The notes beneath the pieces were generated by a model. It saw only the letters and a program-made list of their open reading frames with translations. It did not search any database and was not told the DNA's origin. A DNA stretch of 64,000 nucleotides from a virus: positions 62,001 to 126,000 of the IMG/VR virus record IMGVR_UViG_3300032116_000001. One strand, given 5' to 3'. The translations under genes were made by a program, and so were the position numbers. Of the stretch, positions 50,530 through 59,544 are shown piece by piece (the stretch's first letter is position 1; each line of letters opens with the position of its first letter).

Positions 50530-51120
50530 GTGGAAGCCCATTATCAATATATTAATGATTTAGTAACAAAATCACAAAATGGGGACACAAATGCTTTGTC
50601 AGATATTGCAGAATTTTATAGCCCGCTCATATCTGCATCTATCCAAAGATGTATTCTTAGAGAACCCAGGCTTTTGAGATTCAAAGAAGATGTTGAAGCA
50701 GAAGTTTTTTTAATCCTTAAAAAGCTTGTAGAGAATTACGATCCCAATTTGTCTTATTTTTCTTATTATATATCCACTCGTTTAGATTATGCAATTATCA
50801 ATCAGTGTAGGCAAACAATCCTGGGCCTTAAATCTAATTCTCGATTCTGTGAGGAAGTTTCTTTTTCTGATATATCAGAAGATTTAGATATTGTCAACCA
50901 TGATGATCCTTTTGGTAAAATTCATGTTGCGCAGGCAATTCAAGGGGCGATTGATAAATTGAATCCTCGACAAAAAGAAGCAATAGAAGCTTACTTTTTT
51001 GACAACTTAACTCAGCAAGAAGCCGCGAAAAAACTTGGCATTACACAAGCTTCGTTTTGTAAAAGGCTTCAGCGAGGCCTGAACAGCATGAGAGAATTAT
51101 TATCCGAAGATTTTATTTAA
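50530..51120 (+). CDS. Second sigma-70 family sigma factor
   Basis: 196 residues from GTG 50530, six bases after a perfect GGAGGT; the frame upstream (TTG 50485) lacks a ribosome site. Region 2: YSPLISASIQRCILREPRLL, FKEDVEAEVFLILKKLVENY, FSYYISTRLDYAIINQCRQT. Region 4: LNPRQKEAIEAYFFDNLTQQ, EAAKKLGITQASFCKRLQRG, LNSMRELL. More diverged from bacterial sigma factors in region 2 than the 47410 protein. A second stage-specific sigma is the simplest reading. Confidence 0.83.
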   Translation: MEAHYQYINDLVTKSQNGDTNALSDIAEFYSPLISASIQRCILREPRLLRFKEDVEAEVFLILKKLVENYDPNLSYFSYYISTRLDYAIINQCRQTILGLKSNSRFCEEVSFSDISEDLDIVNHDDPFGKIHVAQAIQGAIDKLNPRQKEAIEAYFFDNLTQQEAAKKLGITQASFCKRLQRGLNSMRELLSEDFI

Positions 51121-51168
51121 CAAAAGGAATATTTTTCACAATTTAATCCAACTATATTTCTATGCCGC

Positions 51169-51201
51169 ATATTTTTATGGCAAATTTTGTCATAAAAATA
51201 T
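51169..51201 (+). terminator. Hairpin after second sigma gene
   Basis: ATATTTTTATG pairs with CATAAAAATAT around an 11-base loop, in the 105-base gap before the next gene. A/T-rich arms make it a plausible weak terminator or an mRNA end. Nothing else notable is seen in this gap. Confidence 0.5.
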
Positions 51202-51225
51202 ATTAACATATGTTTTAGCAGGATT

Positions 51226-52023
51226 TTGCTCAATCAATATGAAAATATATTATGCGGAGTATTTGAGGGACAATCCTTCGCCAAGGAGATTCAAGACGTG
51301 TTTGCCGCCAAAGATGCTGATATCATCTACAACTGGAAAAATGAACTTCGCCAAACCAATAAAGGTGAAAAGACCGTAGCTGCACAAAGCGCATTAGATT
51401 TGCAAAGACGAGGCTTTAGCGCAGCGGAGGCCATAGAATTGCTAGCTGCCGACAAGTTTGGGCTCGATGTTGCCGAAAGCGCAGTTTATGAAATTTATGG
51501 CAAAGAGCAGCGGGAAGCTAGAAAAAACATTGTAAAAACCGCGATGGTCGTGCCAACATCTTATAATGACGTTGCTCCCATCATTGAGGAAACACTTTCG
51601 AGACTTTCTCCGAAAGAATTTGTCCATAAATTGGCTAGAAGCGAAATGCCAATTTTAAGAGTGTCTTCAAAAAACATCGAATCTTGGTACAGGCTCGCCA
51701 CGGCTGCTAAGGAATACGGCGGGCATGCTATGACCGTGTTGCATTCAGAACTTCGGCCCTGGGTTGAAGAAACTATGCTTAAATCAGTTCTTATCGCAGA
51801 AAAAGAAAACTCAAGTATTCAGAGGCTTTCTTCTGACAGAAAACAATTTAGAGTTGCCATGCAAAAAGAATCAGCAGATGTGGACTTGGACATGGGCGTT
51901 TCCACGGGAACAAGATTCCAGAAAGGCAATTTTTCTGACTTTGGCCTAGCTGATGAATTTATGATCCAGGCTGCTGATCATTCATCGCCTTATGAGCGCT
52001 TAAAACGCGCACTTAGCATGTAA
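51226..52023 (+). CDS. Unknown protein before the terminase genes
   Basis: 265 residues if starting at TTG 51226 (AGGA close by); an alternative GTG 51298 has AAGGAG nine bases upstream. Helical throughout; RRGFSAAEAIELLAADKFGL, LSRLSPKEFVHKLARSEM. No family recognised. It ends at a strong terminator and precedes the small/large terminase pair, so a packaging or head role is likely by position. Confidence 0.55.
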   Translation: MLNQYENILCGVFEGQSFAKEIQDVFAAKDADIIYNWKNELRQTNKGEKTVAAQSALDLQRRGFSAAEAIELLAADKFGLDVAESAVYEIYGKEQREARKNIVKTAMVVPTSYNDVAPIIEETLSRLSPKEFVHKLARSEMPILRVSSKNIESWYRLATAAKEYGGHAMTVLHSELRPWVEETMLKSVLIAEKENSSIQRLSSDRKQFRVAMQKESADVDLDMGVSTGTRFQKGNFSDFGLADEFMIQAADHSSPYERLKRALSM

Positions 52024-52034
52024 ATAAAAGTATC

Positions 52035-52091
52035 ATAATCAAACTCTGTTTCTGATTTTCAGATTAAAACAGAGTTTGATTATTTTTTTTT
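52035..52091 (+). terminator. Strong rho-independent terminator
   Basis: ATAATCAAACTCTGTTT pairs with AAACAGAGTTTGATTAT over 17 bp, followed by eight T residues. It ends the transcript before the terminase operon; TATAAA at 52110 and AGGAG at 52134 begin the next unit. Confidence 0.88.
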
Positions 52092-52148
52092 AGACATGCT
52101 TTTTAAATTGTATAAAAAGCAATAGTTTAATAAGGAGACGGCAGCGAT

Positions 52149-52892
52149 TTGAGCGATAATGATCAGGAAAACTTTGACAGTCAAGAAATTATTGACGATC
52201 AAAGTAAAATAATAGATGTTTTAGACCTAGAAGATAAACAATCATTATCTATGCCCGAGGTGTCTGATGAAGAACTTAGGTTATTCAGAGACTTAAAAGA
52301 TGGGGAGAAGCCAATTATACCTATCCCAAAGGAATACCCCCTTTCTATTCACTATCCCCAATTTACTGAAAAAAGATGCGCAATTTGCTCTAGTCCATTC
52401 AGGGACCTTGCAGAACACGTATACATACACAATGCAAAAAAACCACAAGAAGTTATAAAGTTCTTTGAAAGACATTTTAATGCAAAGCTTAATTGGACAC
52501 AGGTCCAAAATCACATGGAAAGCCACTGCAATTTAAGAAACATTGCAGTTAAAGGCCTTGAAACATATCGCAACCGTGAAGAAGACGTTGCTGAATGGAT
52601 GGGCAGAGAGTATTATTTAGTAATGTTGGCGCTTTTAAGTGAACTTGACTCTGTTGCTGGTATCGATTGTTCAAAAAATCCCGAGCTTAAACTAAAAAGA
52701 GCCAGCATGGTAGAAAGACTGACAACAAAAATCAGGGAGCTTAAGAAAGACATGGATGATGTTATGGGAGCATTTAACATCTTTGAAATTTTGCTGAATT
52801 TGCACAATCAAATGGAAAGTGAATTTGATAAAAAAATGATTCGAGACGTAACCAGCGAATTAAGAAAGAAACTTCAAGAAAGACAAGGATAA
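52149..52892 (+). CDS. Probable terminase small subunit
   Basis: 247 residues from TTG 52149 (AGGAG upstream). A zinc-like CAIC ... H...H cluster (residues about 78-97), an HTH-like helix (LNWTQVQNHMESHC), then a long helical oligomerisation region with coiled coil. Directly upstream of the large terminase (4-base gap), the usual place of the small subunit that recognises pac/cos DNA. Position plus HTH make this the best guess; no sequence family is recognised with confidence. Confidence 0.6.
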   Translation: MSDNDQENFDSQEIIDDQSKIIDVLDLEDKQSLSMPEVSDEELRLFRDLKDGEKPIIPIPKEYPLSIHYPQFTEKRCAICSSPFRDLAEHVYIHNAKKPQEVIKFFERHFNAKLNWTQVQNHMESHCNLRNIAVKGLETYRNREEDVAEWMGREYYLVMLALLSELDSVAGIDCSKNPELKLKRASMVERLTTKIRELKKDMDDVMGAFNIFEILLNLHNQMESEFDKKMIRDVTSELRKKLQERQG

Positions 52893-52896
52893 CCAA

Positions 52897-55800
52897 ATGA
52901 AAAAAGGCAGGCCGTCAAAGCCCGAATATTTAAAGCAAGATAAAAAAACATCTCTAATGCAGCAACTAGCGGCGCTAGAAGATAGTTTTAAAAATCAAGG
53001 ATATGAGGGCGAATATGATGATGAAATTATGCCCAGTGTTCGGGCCGAAGTGATGCCTCCGCCAACGCCAGAAAAAACTAATTATAATCCTGATCAAATC
53101 GTAGATATTGTTACATTTATGGAGCATCCTTATTTTTGTAACCTTAAGCCATATCCGTGGCAAAGGCTTATATTAAAGTGTTTTTATATGGGCCAAGAAG
53201 GCAATACAAATTTAGAAATTCAGGATGTTGACCAAGATGTTCGGGAATCTGGAACTTGTGATGGATGTGTTTGGAAATATGTCCGTAACGATGAAGAAAA
53301 AGTTTACAAAGGCAGAAAAGATGGGAAGCAATTAAGAAATATATTTTCTGTTGTTAACTCTCCGTGTTTAACATGTGAACGATTTGATGACACCTTGCGA
53401 GAAGATAGGTACGTTGCAGCAAGGCACGAGGCAACAAACCCAGACGATTCCAGAAAGATTGACAATCTTATTAAGAGGCCCATATCTGATAATTATGAGA
53501 CAGAATATGATCTTTTGCATGCATCTGAATTTGACCCATTGCTAAGAAAGCAAGTTTTAGACAAATGCACAAATCGTTATAAGTTTCAAGAATTGATTCT
53601 TGTTTTAGGCAGAAGATCGGGCAAGGCCTTGGCCTTAGATACTCCTGTGCTCACTACTAAAGGATGGAAGACTATGGGCACATTGCAAGTCGGCGATTAC
53701 GTGTTTGGCGACGATGGATTTCCCACACGCATCATTGCGGCCACAGAACCTATGGAAGGGCGAATATGCTACAGGATGAGATTCTCCAATGGAGACACAA
53801 TCGTGGCCGATGAACAACATCAGTGGCGTGTCGTAAGCAAGCGCGAGCGCAAAAATCAGCCACGCGCTCGGATTCCTCGCGAGCTGCGCCAAGAAATCAA
53901 AACAACCAAAGAAATAGCTCAAACGCTTTTACATGGACGTTCCCGCACAATAGTGGATTGCAAAACGGGGAAATCTCGCATTATGGGCGCAGAGAGGAAT
54001 TGGTCCGTGGAATTAGCTTCACCTTTGCAAATGCCAGAGGCCGATCTACCTATTGCTCCCTACCTAATGGGAGCTTGGTTAGGAGACGGCTGTTCAACAC
54101 ACGGTCATATAACTAGCAACACAATCGAAGTAATAGATCGCATTCGTGAAACAACTTCCTATAATCCATGGAAGCAAGCTTGCAATCCGTTTGGTTACTG
54201 CATCGGTAAGGACGCAAACGAAGTTTCTTTCAAGGAAAGGCTTCGAGATTTGGGGCTGCTTGGCAAGGGTCGAAAACACATACCTACCGCATATCTTCTT
54301 GCTTCAGAACATCAGCGATTAGAGTTGTTGCGCGGATTGGTGGATACAGATGGTCACGTTTGCGCAAGATCGGGCCGTATCGAGATAACAACTGTTTATG
54401 ACGATCTTGCACGAGGCATTCACTCGCTTGTGTGCTCACTTGGGCAGAAAGCCACCATTTTAACGGGTGATGCTACGCTTAATGGCAAGTTTGTTTCCAA
54501 AAAATACCGCATCTGTTTTACGCCTAGAAATGGATTATTGCCAGCCACACTGTCATACAAGCGGGATCGCGTTAGTCATGCTAAAAAGTCTGATGTCGGT
54601 CGTATATTCATTGAAAAGGTTGAAAAATTGGCGGAATCAGTGCCTGTCCGCTGCATTCAAGTAGATAATGCAAGTAATATGTTCCTGGCTGGCAAAAGTC
54701 TAGTGCCGACGCACAACAGCTTTCTTGTCTCTGTGATGGCTCTTTACGAGTTGTACCGACTGCTTGCAATGGGTCACCCCCAGGCTCGATACGGCTTGAT
54801 GGAGTTTGATGAAATAGTCTTGCTTAATGTGGCCCGAAACGAAGAGCAGGCCAAAAAAGCCATCTTTTCCAAAATCAAACAAACGGTTCTGGCTTCGCCA
54901 TTTTTCCAGCCCTATGTTGGAAAAGACACAGAGCTGGAAATGCGATTCTTTACCGATCATGACAAAAAAGAAAATGAACGTCGGGCCGAAAATGGAATTA
55001 ATTTATTTTCTGGTTCATTAGTACTTAGATGTGGCTCTTCTAATGCCTCTGGATTGGTGGGATTAACTTGTTGGTCAATCATCATGGACGAGGTTGCAGC
55101 CATGGCAGGAGATAATCCTGATTCTGGCCTAGACTATGCACTATATGATGATTTAAAGCCCTCGGGCGCTACCTTTGGTAAAGATTTCAAAATGATGATG
55201 CTATCCAACCCAAAGGGTCCGATAGGGTTGCTTTACGATCTGCATGAAAATCGCCAAGATGATCCGACAACACTTGTAATGCGGCTTGCAACCTGGTTGA
55301 CAAACCCCAGCATCGACCAAGAGTGGCTTGAAGAACAAAAGCGCAAAGACCCCACTGAGTTCCAGATGCAATTTGGTGCAGAATTTGGGGCTGCATCAAG
55401 TGATCCGATGTTCACAGTGGATCAAGTGAATGGCATGTGGGCTATGACCTCAACAACGCCACGGGCCGAACATGGCCAGCCGCTTATTGAATATTACGCT
55501 CACCTTGATCCAGCGAGAACAAGCGACTATTATGCATTAGTGGTCTCTCACGCTGAACAAATTTATCCAATTCAAATCGGGCCAGATAATAAGCCATTAA
55601 AGCGAGTTGTTATTGATCATATACATTTTTGGAATCCCCGCACAAAGAATCAGCCCGTCTCTGAAAAAGAAGTGGAAGATTATTTAATAGAATTGCATCA
55701 AAAATTTAAGTTTAAGCAAGTAAGTTTTGACCAATGGCATAGTCAATCATCAATCATTAGACTAAAGAGCATGGGCATTAATGCCGTTGAAAGACAATTT

Positions 55801-56121
55801 AATCAAGAATACAAAGGAAAAATTTATTCTGAATTAATGCAATTAATCAGAGAACAAAGAATAGATATTTATGGAATTTCTGGTGGCACCTATCAAGATG
55901 CCAAGGGCGTGGTTCAAGACCTTAACGAAATTGCTGAGGCTAAAATTCAATTTACATTTTTGCAAAAAGTTTGGAAAGGCAAAAGATTTGAGATCAAAGC
56001 ACTGTCTGGATACAAAGACGACATATGTGATGCTGTTGCGGCAGCGGCATATGAATGTTTGACGGCAAGGGTGCTAAGCAGTTTTCCAAAATCGAGAGTG
56101 GCCAGAACTGGCGCTAGATAA
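52897..56121 (+). CDS. Terminase large subunit containing an intein
   Basis: 1074 codons; about 710 residues remain after the 364-residue intein is removed. Extein ATPase: LILVLGRRSGK joined to SFLVSVMALYE gives an intact Walker A (GRRSGKS); Walker B CWSIIMDEVAAM; C-motif MMLSNPKG. RNase H-like nuclease: YYAHLDPARTSDYY, FDQWHSQSS, YKDDICDAVAAAAY. The N-terminal part holds a four-cysteine cluster (CDGC ... CLTC), an unusual feature. It packages DNA into capsids. Translation with the small subunit by a four-base gap. Splicing is required for the P-loop to form, so the intein likely controls activation. Confidence 0.9.
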   Translation: MKKGRPSKPEYLKQDKKTSLMQQLAALEDSFKNQGYEGEYDDEIMPSVRAEVMPPPTPEKTNYNPDQIVDIVTFMEHPYFCNLKPYPWQRLILKCFYMGQEGNTNLEIQDVDQDVRESGTCDGCVWKYVRNDEEKVYKGRKDGKQLRNIFSVVNSPCLTCERFDDTLREDRYVAARHEATNPDDSRKIDNLIKRPISDNYETEYDLLHASEFDPLLRKQVLDKCTNRYKFQELILVLGRRSGKALALDTPVLTTKGWKTMGTLQVGDYVFGDDGFPTRIIAATEPMEGRICYRMRFSNGDTIVADEQHQWRVVSKRERKNQPRARIPRELRQEIKTTKEIAQTLLHGRSRTIVDCKTGKSRIMGAERNWSVELASPLQMPEADLPIAPYLMGAWLGDGCSTHGHITSNTIEVIDRIRETTSYNPWKQACNPFGYCIGKDANEVSFKERLRDLGLLGKGRKHIPTAYLLASEHQRLELLRGLVDTDGHVCARSGRIEITTVYDDLARGIHSLVCSLGQKATILTGDATLNGKFVSKKYRICFTPRNGLLPATLSYKRDRVSHAKKSDVGRIFIEKVEKLAESVPVRCIQVDNASNMFLAGKSLVPTHNSFLVSVMALYELYRLLAMGHPQARYGLMEFDEIVLLNVARNEEQAKKAIFSKIKQTVLASPFFQPYVGKDTELEMRFFTDHDKKENERRAENGINLFSGSLVLRCGSSNASGLVGLTCWSIIMDEVAAMAGDNPDSGLDYALYDDLKPSGATFGKDFKMMMLSNPKGPIGLLYDLHENRQDDPTTLVMRLATWLTNPSIDQEWLEEQKRKDPTEFQMQFGAEFGAASSDPMFTVDQVNGMWAMTSTTPRAEHGQPLIEYYAHLDPARTSDYYALVVSHAEQIYPIQIGPDNKPLKRVVIDHIHFWNPRTKNQPVSEKEVEDYLIELHQKFKFKQVSFDQWHSQSSIIRLKSMGINAVERQFNQEYKGKIYSELMQLIREQRIDIYGISGGTYQDAKGVVQDLNEIAEAKIQFTFLQKVWKGKRFEIKALSGYKDDICDAVAAAAYECLTARVLSSFPKSRVARTGAR
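53626..54717 (+). mobile_element. Class 3-type intein with LAGLIDADG endonuclease in TerL P-loop
   Basis: 364 residues from A1 (53626) to N364 (54717), +1 Ser. Block A ALALDTPVLT, block B with W67 (DEQHQWRV), block F VRCIQVDN with C343, block G VPTHN with T362. The W-C-T triplet, a non-nucleophilic first residue and Ser+1 define class 3 inteins, which splice through the block F cysteine. LAGLIDADG motifs are PYLMGAWLGDG (145-155) and LLRGLVDTDG (234-243), so the homing nuclease is probably intact. It sits between K and S of GRRSGKS. Base composition looks somewhat more GC-rich than its flanks, suggesting acquisition. Confidence 0.88.
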
Positions 56122-56141
56122 TTTGTGTAATTTTGTTGTCA

Positions 56142-56172
56142 AGGATATTTTAGCGATCAGGTAGAATATCCT
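56142..56172 (+). repeat. Short inverted repeat after terminase gene
   Basis: AGGATATT pairs with AATATCCT around 15 bases in the 85-base gap before the next gene. No T-run; may be an operator or weak structure. Confidence 0.35.
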
Positions 56173-56206
56173 AATTAAATTTGTTCTAAACAAAGGGAGA
56201 TGCTTT

Positions 56207-57301
56207 ATGTCAACAAACAAGTCTAGTCAAGGCCCAATGGAACGCCAATCACAATATGGTGGGGTTGGCGGAGGGCAATCTCCTTTTGCGCCTGGGGGCT
56301 CGCCGATGGGCAGAGGCTACGGGTCTGGTGGTGGCTTAGATATAAATAAATACGTGGTGGACGAAAGTTTCGACGCGGTTCTTGAGCAAGTACACAATCC
56401 TGCGCCGATTGACCCCGAAAGAAATATTGAAAAAAGACTTGAAGAACAACATGTTTTTGCCGAGGAAAATGCAATACCTTATGATCTTAGTTTTGAAGAG
56501 CGACAAAGATTAAAAATTAGGAATGAAATTAGAAGAAGAGAACAATTTTACGAAGATGCGGCAAAAAGCATTGCCAAAAACTCCCCATCTTACATCCAAA
56601 ATAATTTCCAGCCTAGTGAATCTCATATTACACCCTTTAATGTCCTGTTGCAATCGAGACGAAAAAACAATGACGAATCATACGTAAGAGACCCAAGAGA
56701 GGATGATATCCCGCCCCAAATTAAACCAACAAGATATCATCCTGTTTTGTCCAGTAATGGCCATGATCGATTGGCTTATTTAATAAGCAGGCCAAATGAA
56801 ATTAATGACGAAGATTCAGATGAAGTAAACTGGGCCAACAAAGCGCGTGTGACATTTCCGCTTGGACTTGGGAGCACCCCCGTTTTAAATTTAGGTTCAG
56901 AACTTGATGAATATTTAGATCAAGTTTCAAAACAAAATTGGGGCGGGCAAAAAAGCACGTCAAACGAGCCGTCTGTTGGATTTGACTTTCATGAGCCAGA
57001 TGAATTCACATTATTGCACGAACCAGACACAAAAAACCTGCCATCAAGCATTGGTGAACTGGCTGAAGATGTAGTTAATGGCATGGGAAGACTTGATAAA
57101 GAAAATGATTATGGAATTGTTGACAGCCCATTTGTTACACTTGAGGCAAAGTTAGAAGCCACAAATCGCGCCGAGCCAGAGAGAAGCCCCAGCGACGTAT
57201 TTCCAGGCAATAAGTGGCAACTACACAAAGATGAGCCCGCAGGCATATTGGATAGCTATCAGCAAAAATTTGAGGGCCAGGGCTCTCCTTGGAAAATTTA
57301 A
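56207..57301 (+). CDS. Probable structural protein, Gly-rich N-terminus
   Basis: 364 residues, GGGAGA ahead of the start. Gly/Ser/Gln-rich first 45 residues, a charged helical region (EERQRLKIRNEIRRREQFY), then a polar acidic body. No motif recognised. Placed right after the terminase, where portal-associated or head proteins usually lie. Low-complexity start and acidic body would fit a scaffold or virion protein, but I cannot say which. Confidence 0.55.
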   Translation: MSTNKSSQGPMERQSQYGGVGGGQSPFAPGGSPMGRGYGSGGGLDINKYVVDESFDAVLEQVHNPAPIDPERNIEKRLEEQHVFAEENAIPYDLSFEERQRLKIRNEIRRREQFYEDAAKSIAKNSPSYIQNNFQPSESHITPFNVLLQSRRKNNDESYVRDPREDDIPPQIKPTRYHPVLSSNGHDRLAYLISRPNEINDEDSDEVNWANKARVTFPLGLGSTPVLNLGSELDEYLDQVSKQNWGGQKSTSNEPSVGFDFHEPDEFTLLHEPDTKNLPSSIGELAEDVVNGMGRLDKENDYGIVDSPFVTLEAKLEATNRAEPERSPSDVFPGNKWQLHKDEPAGILDSYQQKFEGQGSPWKI

Positions 57302-57323
57302 AAACGCCTGTATAAACATAATC

Positions 57324-58436
57324 ATGTACGATTATCTAATCGTCGGTGCGGGATTGTATGGAGCTGTTTTTGCTCGTGAAGCGACTGATCGTGGAAAACG
57401 AGTTTTAGTAATAGACAAGCGTAAGCATATTGGTGGGAATTGTCACACTGAAATTATAGACAGCATTCCTGTGCATCAATATGGACCTCATTGTTTCCAT
57501 ACTTCCCAGGATTATATCTGGAATTATGTTCGAAAATTTGCCGATTTTAATCATTTTAGTCTTAGAACACGCGCAAATTTTAAGGGCAAATTATATTCAC
57601 TTCCAATAAATCTGTCTACGATGCATCAGGTTTGGCCCGAAGTTGTAACCCCGAGTCAGGCTGCCGCTAAATTGGCGGCGGAAACCGCGCCGTACATCGG
57701 GATTAATCCATCAAATCTTGAAGAACATGCGTTAAGTCAGGTTGGGCCAACTTTATATGAAATGTTTATCAAGGGATACACTACTAAACAATGGGGCAGA
57801 GACCCAAGAGAGCTTCCCTCTTCGATTATAAAAAGACTTCCCGTCAGGCTGACAATGAATGATAGATACTTTCATGATTCTCATAGATATGAGGGAATTC
57901 CAATTGGGGGTTACACGGCTATGATTTCAAATATGTTTAAAGGCATAGATGTTAGACTTGGGGTGGATTACCTAATTAACAGAGAGGAATTAAAAAAAGT
58001 AAGCAAAAAGATTGTTTACACTGGGGCCATAGACGCTATGTATGATTTTTGCTATGGAAAACTAGAGTATAGATCATTGCAATTTGAACATGAAATGCTT
58101 GATGGGGATTTTCAAGGCAACGCTATTGTAAATTACACAGAAGATACTGTTCCCTATACCAGAATCGTTGAGCATAAGCACTTTGAGTTTTTAAATCTTC
58201 CACACACTATAATTACTAAAGAATTTCCATCGGCACTAAATCAAAGTTTGGAACCTTTTTATCCAGTAAATGACAGCGCAAATAACGCACTGTTTGACAA
58301 ATATCGTGAGCGTGCTGAGTTCGAAAAAAATCTCATACTTGGGGGGCGATTGGCAAATTATAGATATTATGATATGGATGCCACTGTCGCAAATGCTCTT
58401 TCTGCAATCAGAAAAGAATTTTGTTGCGCAGGATGA
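57324..58436 (+). CDS. glf: UDP-galactopyranose mutase
   Basis: 370 residues from ATG 57324. FAD-binding Rossmann start YDYLIVGAGLYGAVFAREA, VLVIDKRKHIGGNCHTE, GPHCFHTS, then the family's substrate region with FIKGYTTKQWGRDP, RLPVRLTMNDRYFHDSHRY and a C-terminal GRLANYRYYDMD, in which the arginine and tyrosines contact FAD and UDP-Galp. It converts UDP-galactopyranose to UDP-galactofuranose. With ugd at 549 it indicates synthesis of surface sugars. No Shine-Dalgarno; the ATG follows TATAAACATAATC. Confidence 0.93.
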   Translation: MYDYLIVGAGLYGAVFAREATDRGKRVLVIDKRKHIGGNCHTEIIDSIPVHQYGPHCFHTSQDYIWNYVRKFADFNHFSLRTRANFKGKLYSLPINLSTMHQVWPEVVTPSQAAAKLAAETAPYIGINPSNLEEHALSQVGPTLYEMFIKGYTTKQWGRDPRELPSSIIKRLPVRLTMNDRYFHDSHRYEGIPIGGYTAMISNMFKGIDVRLGVDYLINREELKKVSKKIVYTGAIDAMYDFCYGKLEYRSLQFEHEMLDGDFQGNAIVNYTEDTVPYTRIVEHKHFEFLNLPHTIITKEFPSALNQSLEPFYPVNDSANNALFDKYRERAEFEKNLILGGRLANYRYYDMDATVANALSAIRKEFCCAG

Positions 58437-58464
58437 CCAGCCACAATTATAGGATTATAATTAT

Positions 58465-58926
58465 ATGAACAAAGTTGCAGCAATTCAATCATTGATCGAA
58501 ATGGCAAATCACCTAGATGATACTGGAATGATTCTGGAAGCGAATAATTTAACAGATATAGCCAAACGTATTGCGCAATATGTTCCAAAGACATGGGACA
58601 TCGACCCGAACCGTCACTATGAAAATTTTGTTGTTCCTTTTAAGTCACTGGAAGATGAGTTTAAGGAAAACGATGACTTAAGACAAAAGCAGCCCAGATA
58701 TCGAGCCCCTGATTACAGAAACCTGGTTGGTGATGAGGATGAAAACATAGAGGGATTATTACATGGTCCCGATTCGGTTCCTGGCCCTGCATATGTTGAT
58801 CCAGGTAGTATAGCATCTAATCCTGGTATGGCAATGGGTGACCTAAGCGATTTCACATGGGAAAACTCTTATGAAGCCAATAATGATTCTACCAATAGAT
58901 GGAAAAATCTTATTCCCAATCGATAG
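58465..58926 (+). CDS. Unknown protein with the recurring helical motif
   Basis: 153 residues; AGGAT ahead of the start. The first 38 residues carry the recurring motif (IQSLIEMANHLDDTG, then LEANNLTDIAKRIAQYV), the rest is Pro/Asp/Asn-rich and disordered. N-terminal placement of the motif matches the gene at 1-512, while 59545 and 60356 have it at the C-terminus. Function unknown. Confidence 0.65.
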   Translation: MNKVAAIQSLIEMANHLDDTGMILEANNLTDIAKRIAQYVPKTWDIDPNRHYENFVVPFKSLEDEFKENDDLRQKQPRYRAPDYRNLVGDEDENIEGLLHGPDSVPGPAYVDPGSIASNPGMAMGDLSDFTWENSYEANNDSTNRWKNLIPNR

Positions 58927-59013
58927 TGTTTTTCAAAAAACGCTAGTTGAGCTGATAGGACAAAACTATTTTTGTGCAGAAAGTTAACTATTAGTTAGTT
59001 TTCGGAGAAAAGC

Positions 59014-59538
59014 ATGCCCTATCCCATTAAACCCGTTCATAAACTTGATCTTCATGAAGAAATTTTTGATTCTCCCAGCATTGAGGCAGATTTAGCATCG
59101 ATATCTGCATTGCAAATGCAGTTTTTTGGTAATTCTGGGGTCCGAGAAGCCAAAGTAAAGTTATCTGACAGAATGATTGAAATGCTAAGGGCTATTGAAC
59201 AATCTCAGGATGAAATTGTTACCGCAGCCCAATCATTAACAACTTTGAATAAAACTGGTGATGCAATTTACAGAGTCCCAATGTCAATCACTGATCATGA
59301 TTTACTTGGGCTGAAAACAGCTGAACTGGTGCGGGGCCATGGCCGTGCCGTGACTCTTACAGAAAAGGGGCGCATTGCCTTGCGCGATCATTATCTAAAT
59401 CAGCCTGTTAATGAATTTAGAAAGGCTAGAACCAAGCCTAAATTTGATCTAAATGCTGCTCAAGCTATAACGGCGTCAAACGAAAGTGCCCGAGTTGCTA
59501 CTGCTTCTAAGTTTAGACGCAGCAATGATGTAGAATAA
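59014..59538 (+). CDS. Predicted winged-helix protein
   Basis: 174 residues with GGAG upstream. A winged-helix-like end of the domain is visible (LLGLKTAELVRGHG, then AVTLTEKGRIALRDHYL), with the L-T-E-K-G-R motif common in MarR/PadR-type regulators. Preceded by a helical segment, followed by a basic Ala-rich tail. It may be a DNA-binding regulator or a virion protein; the context is the packaging region, so the latter cannot be excluded. Confidence 0.55.
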   Translation: MPYPIKPVHKLDLHEEIFDSPSIEADLASISALQMQFFGNSGVREAKVKLSDRMIEMLRAIEQSQDEIVTAAQSLTTLNKTGDAIYRVPMSITDHDLLGLKTAELVRGHGRAVTLTEKGRIALRDHYLNQPVNEFRKARTKPKFDLNAAQAITASNESARVATASKFRRSNDVE

Positions 59539-59544
59539 ATAATT

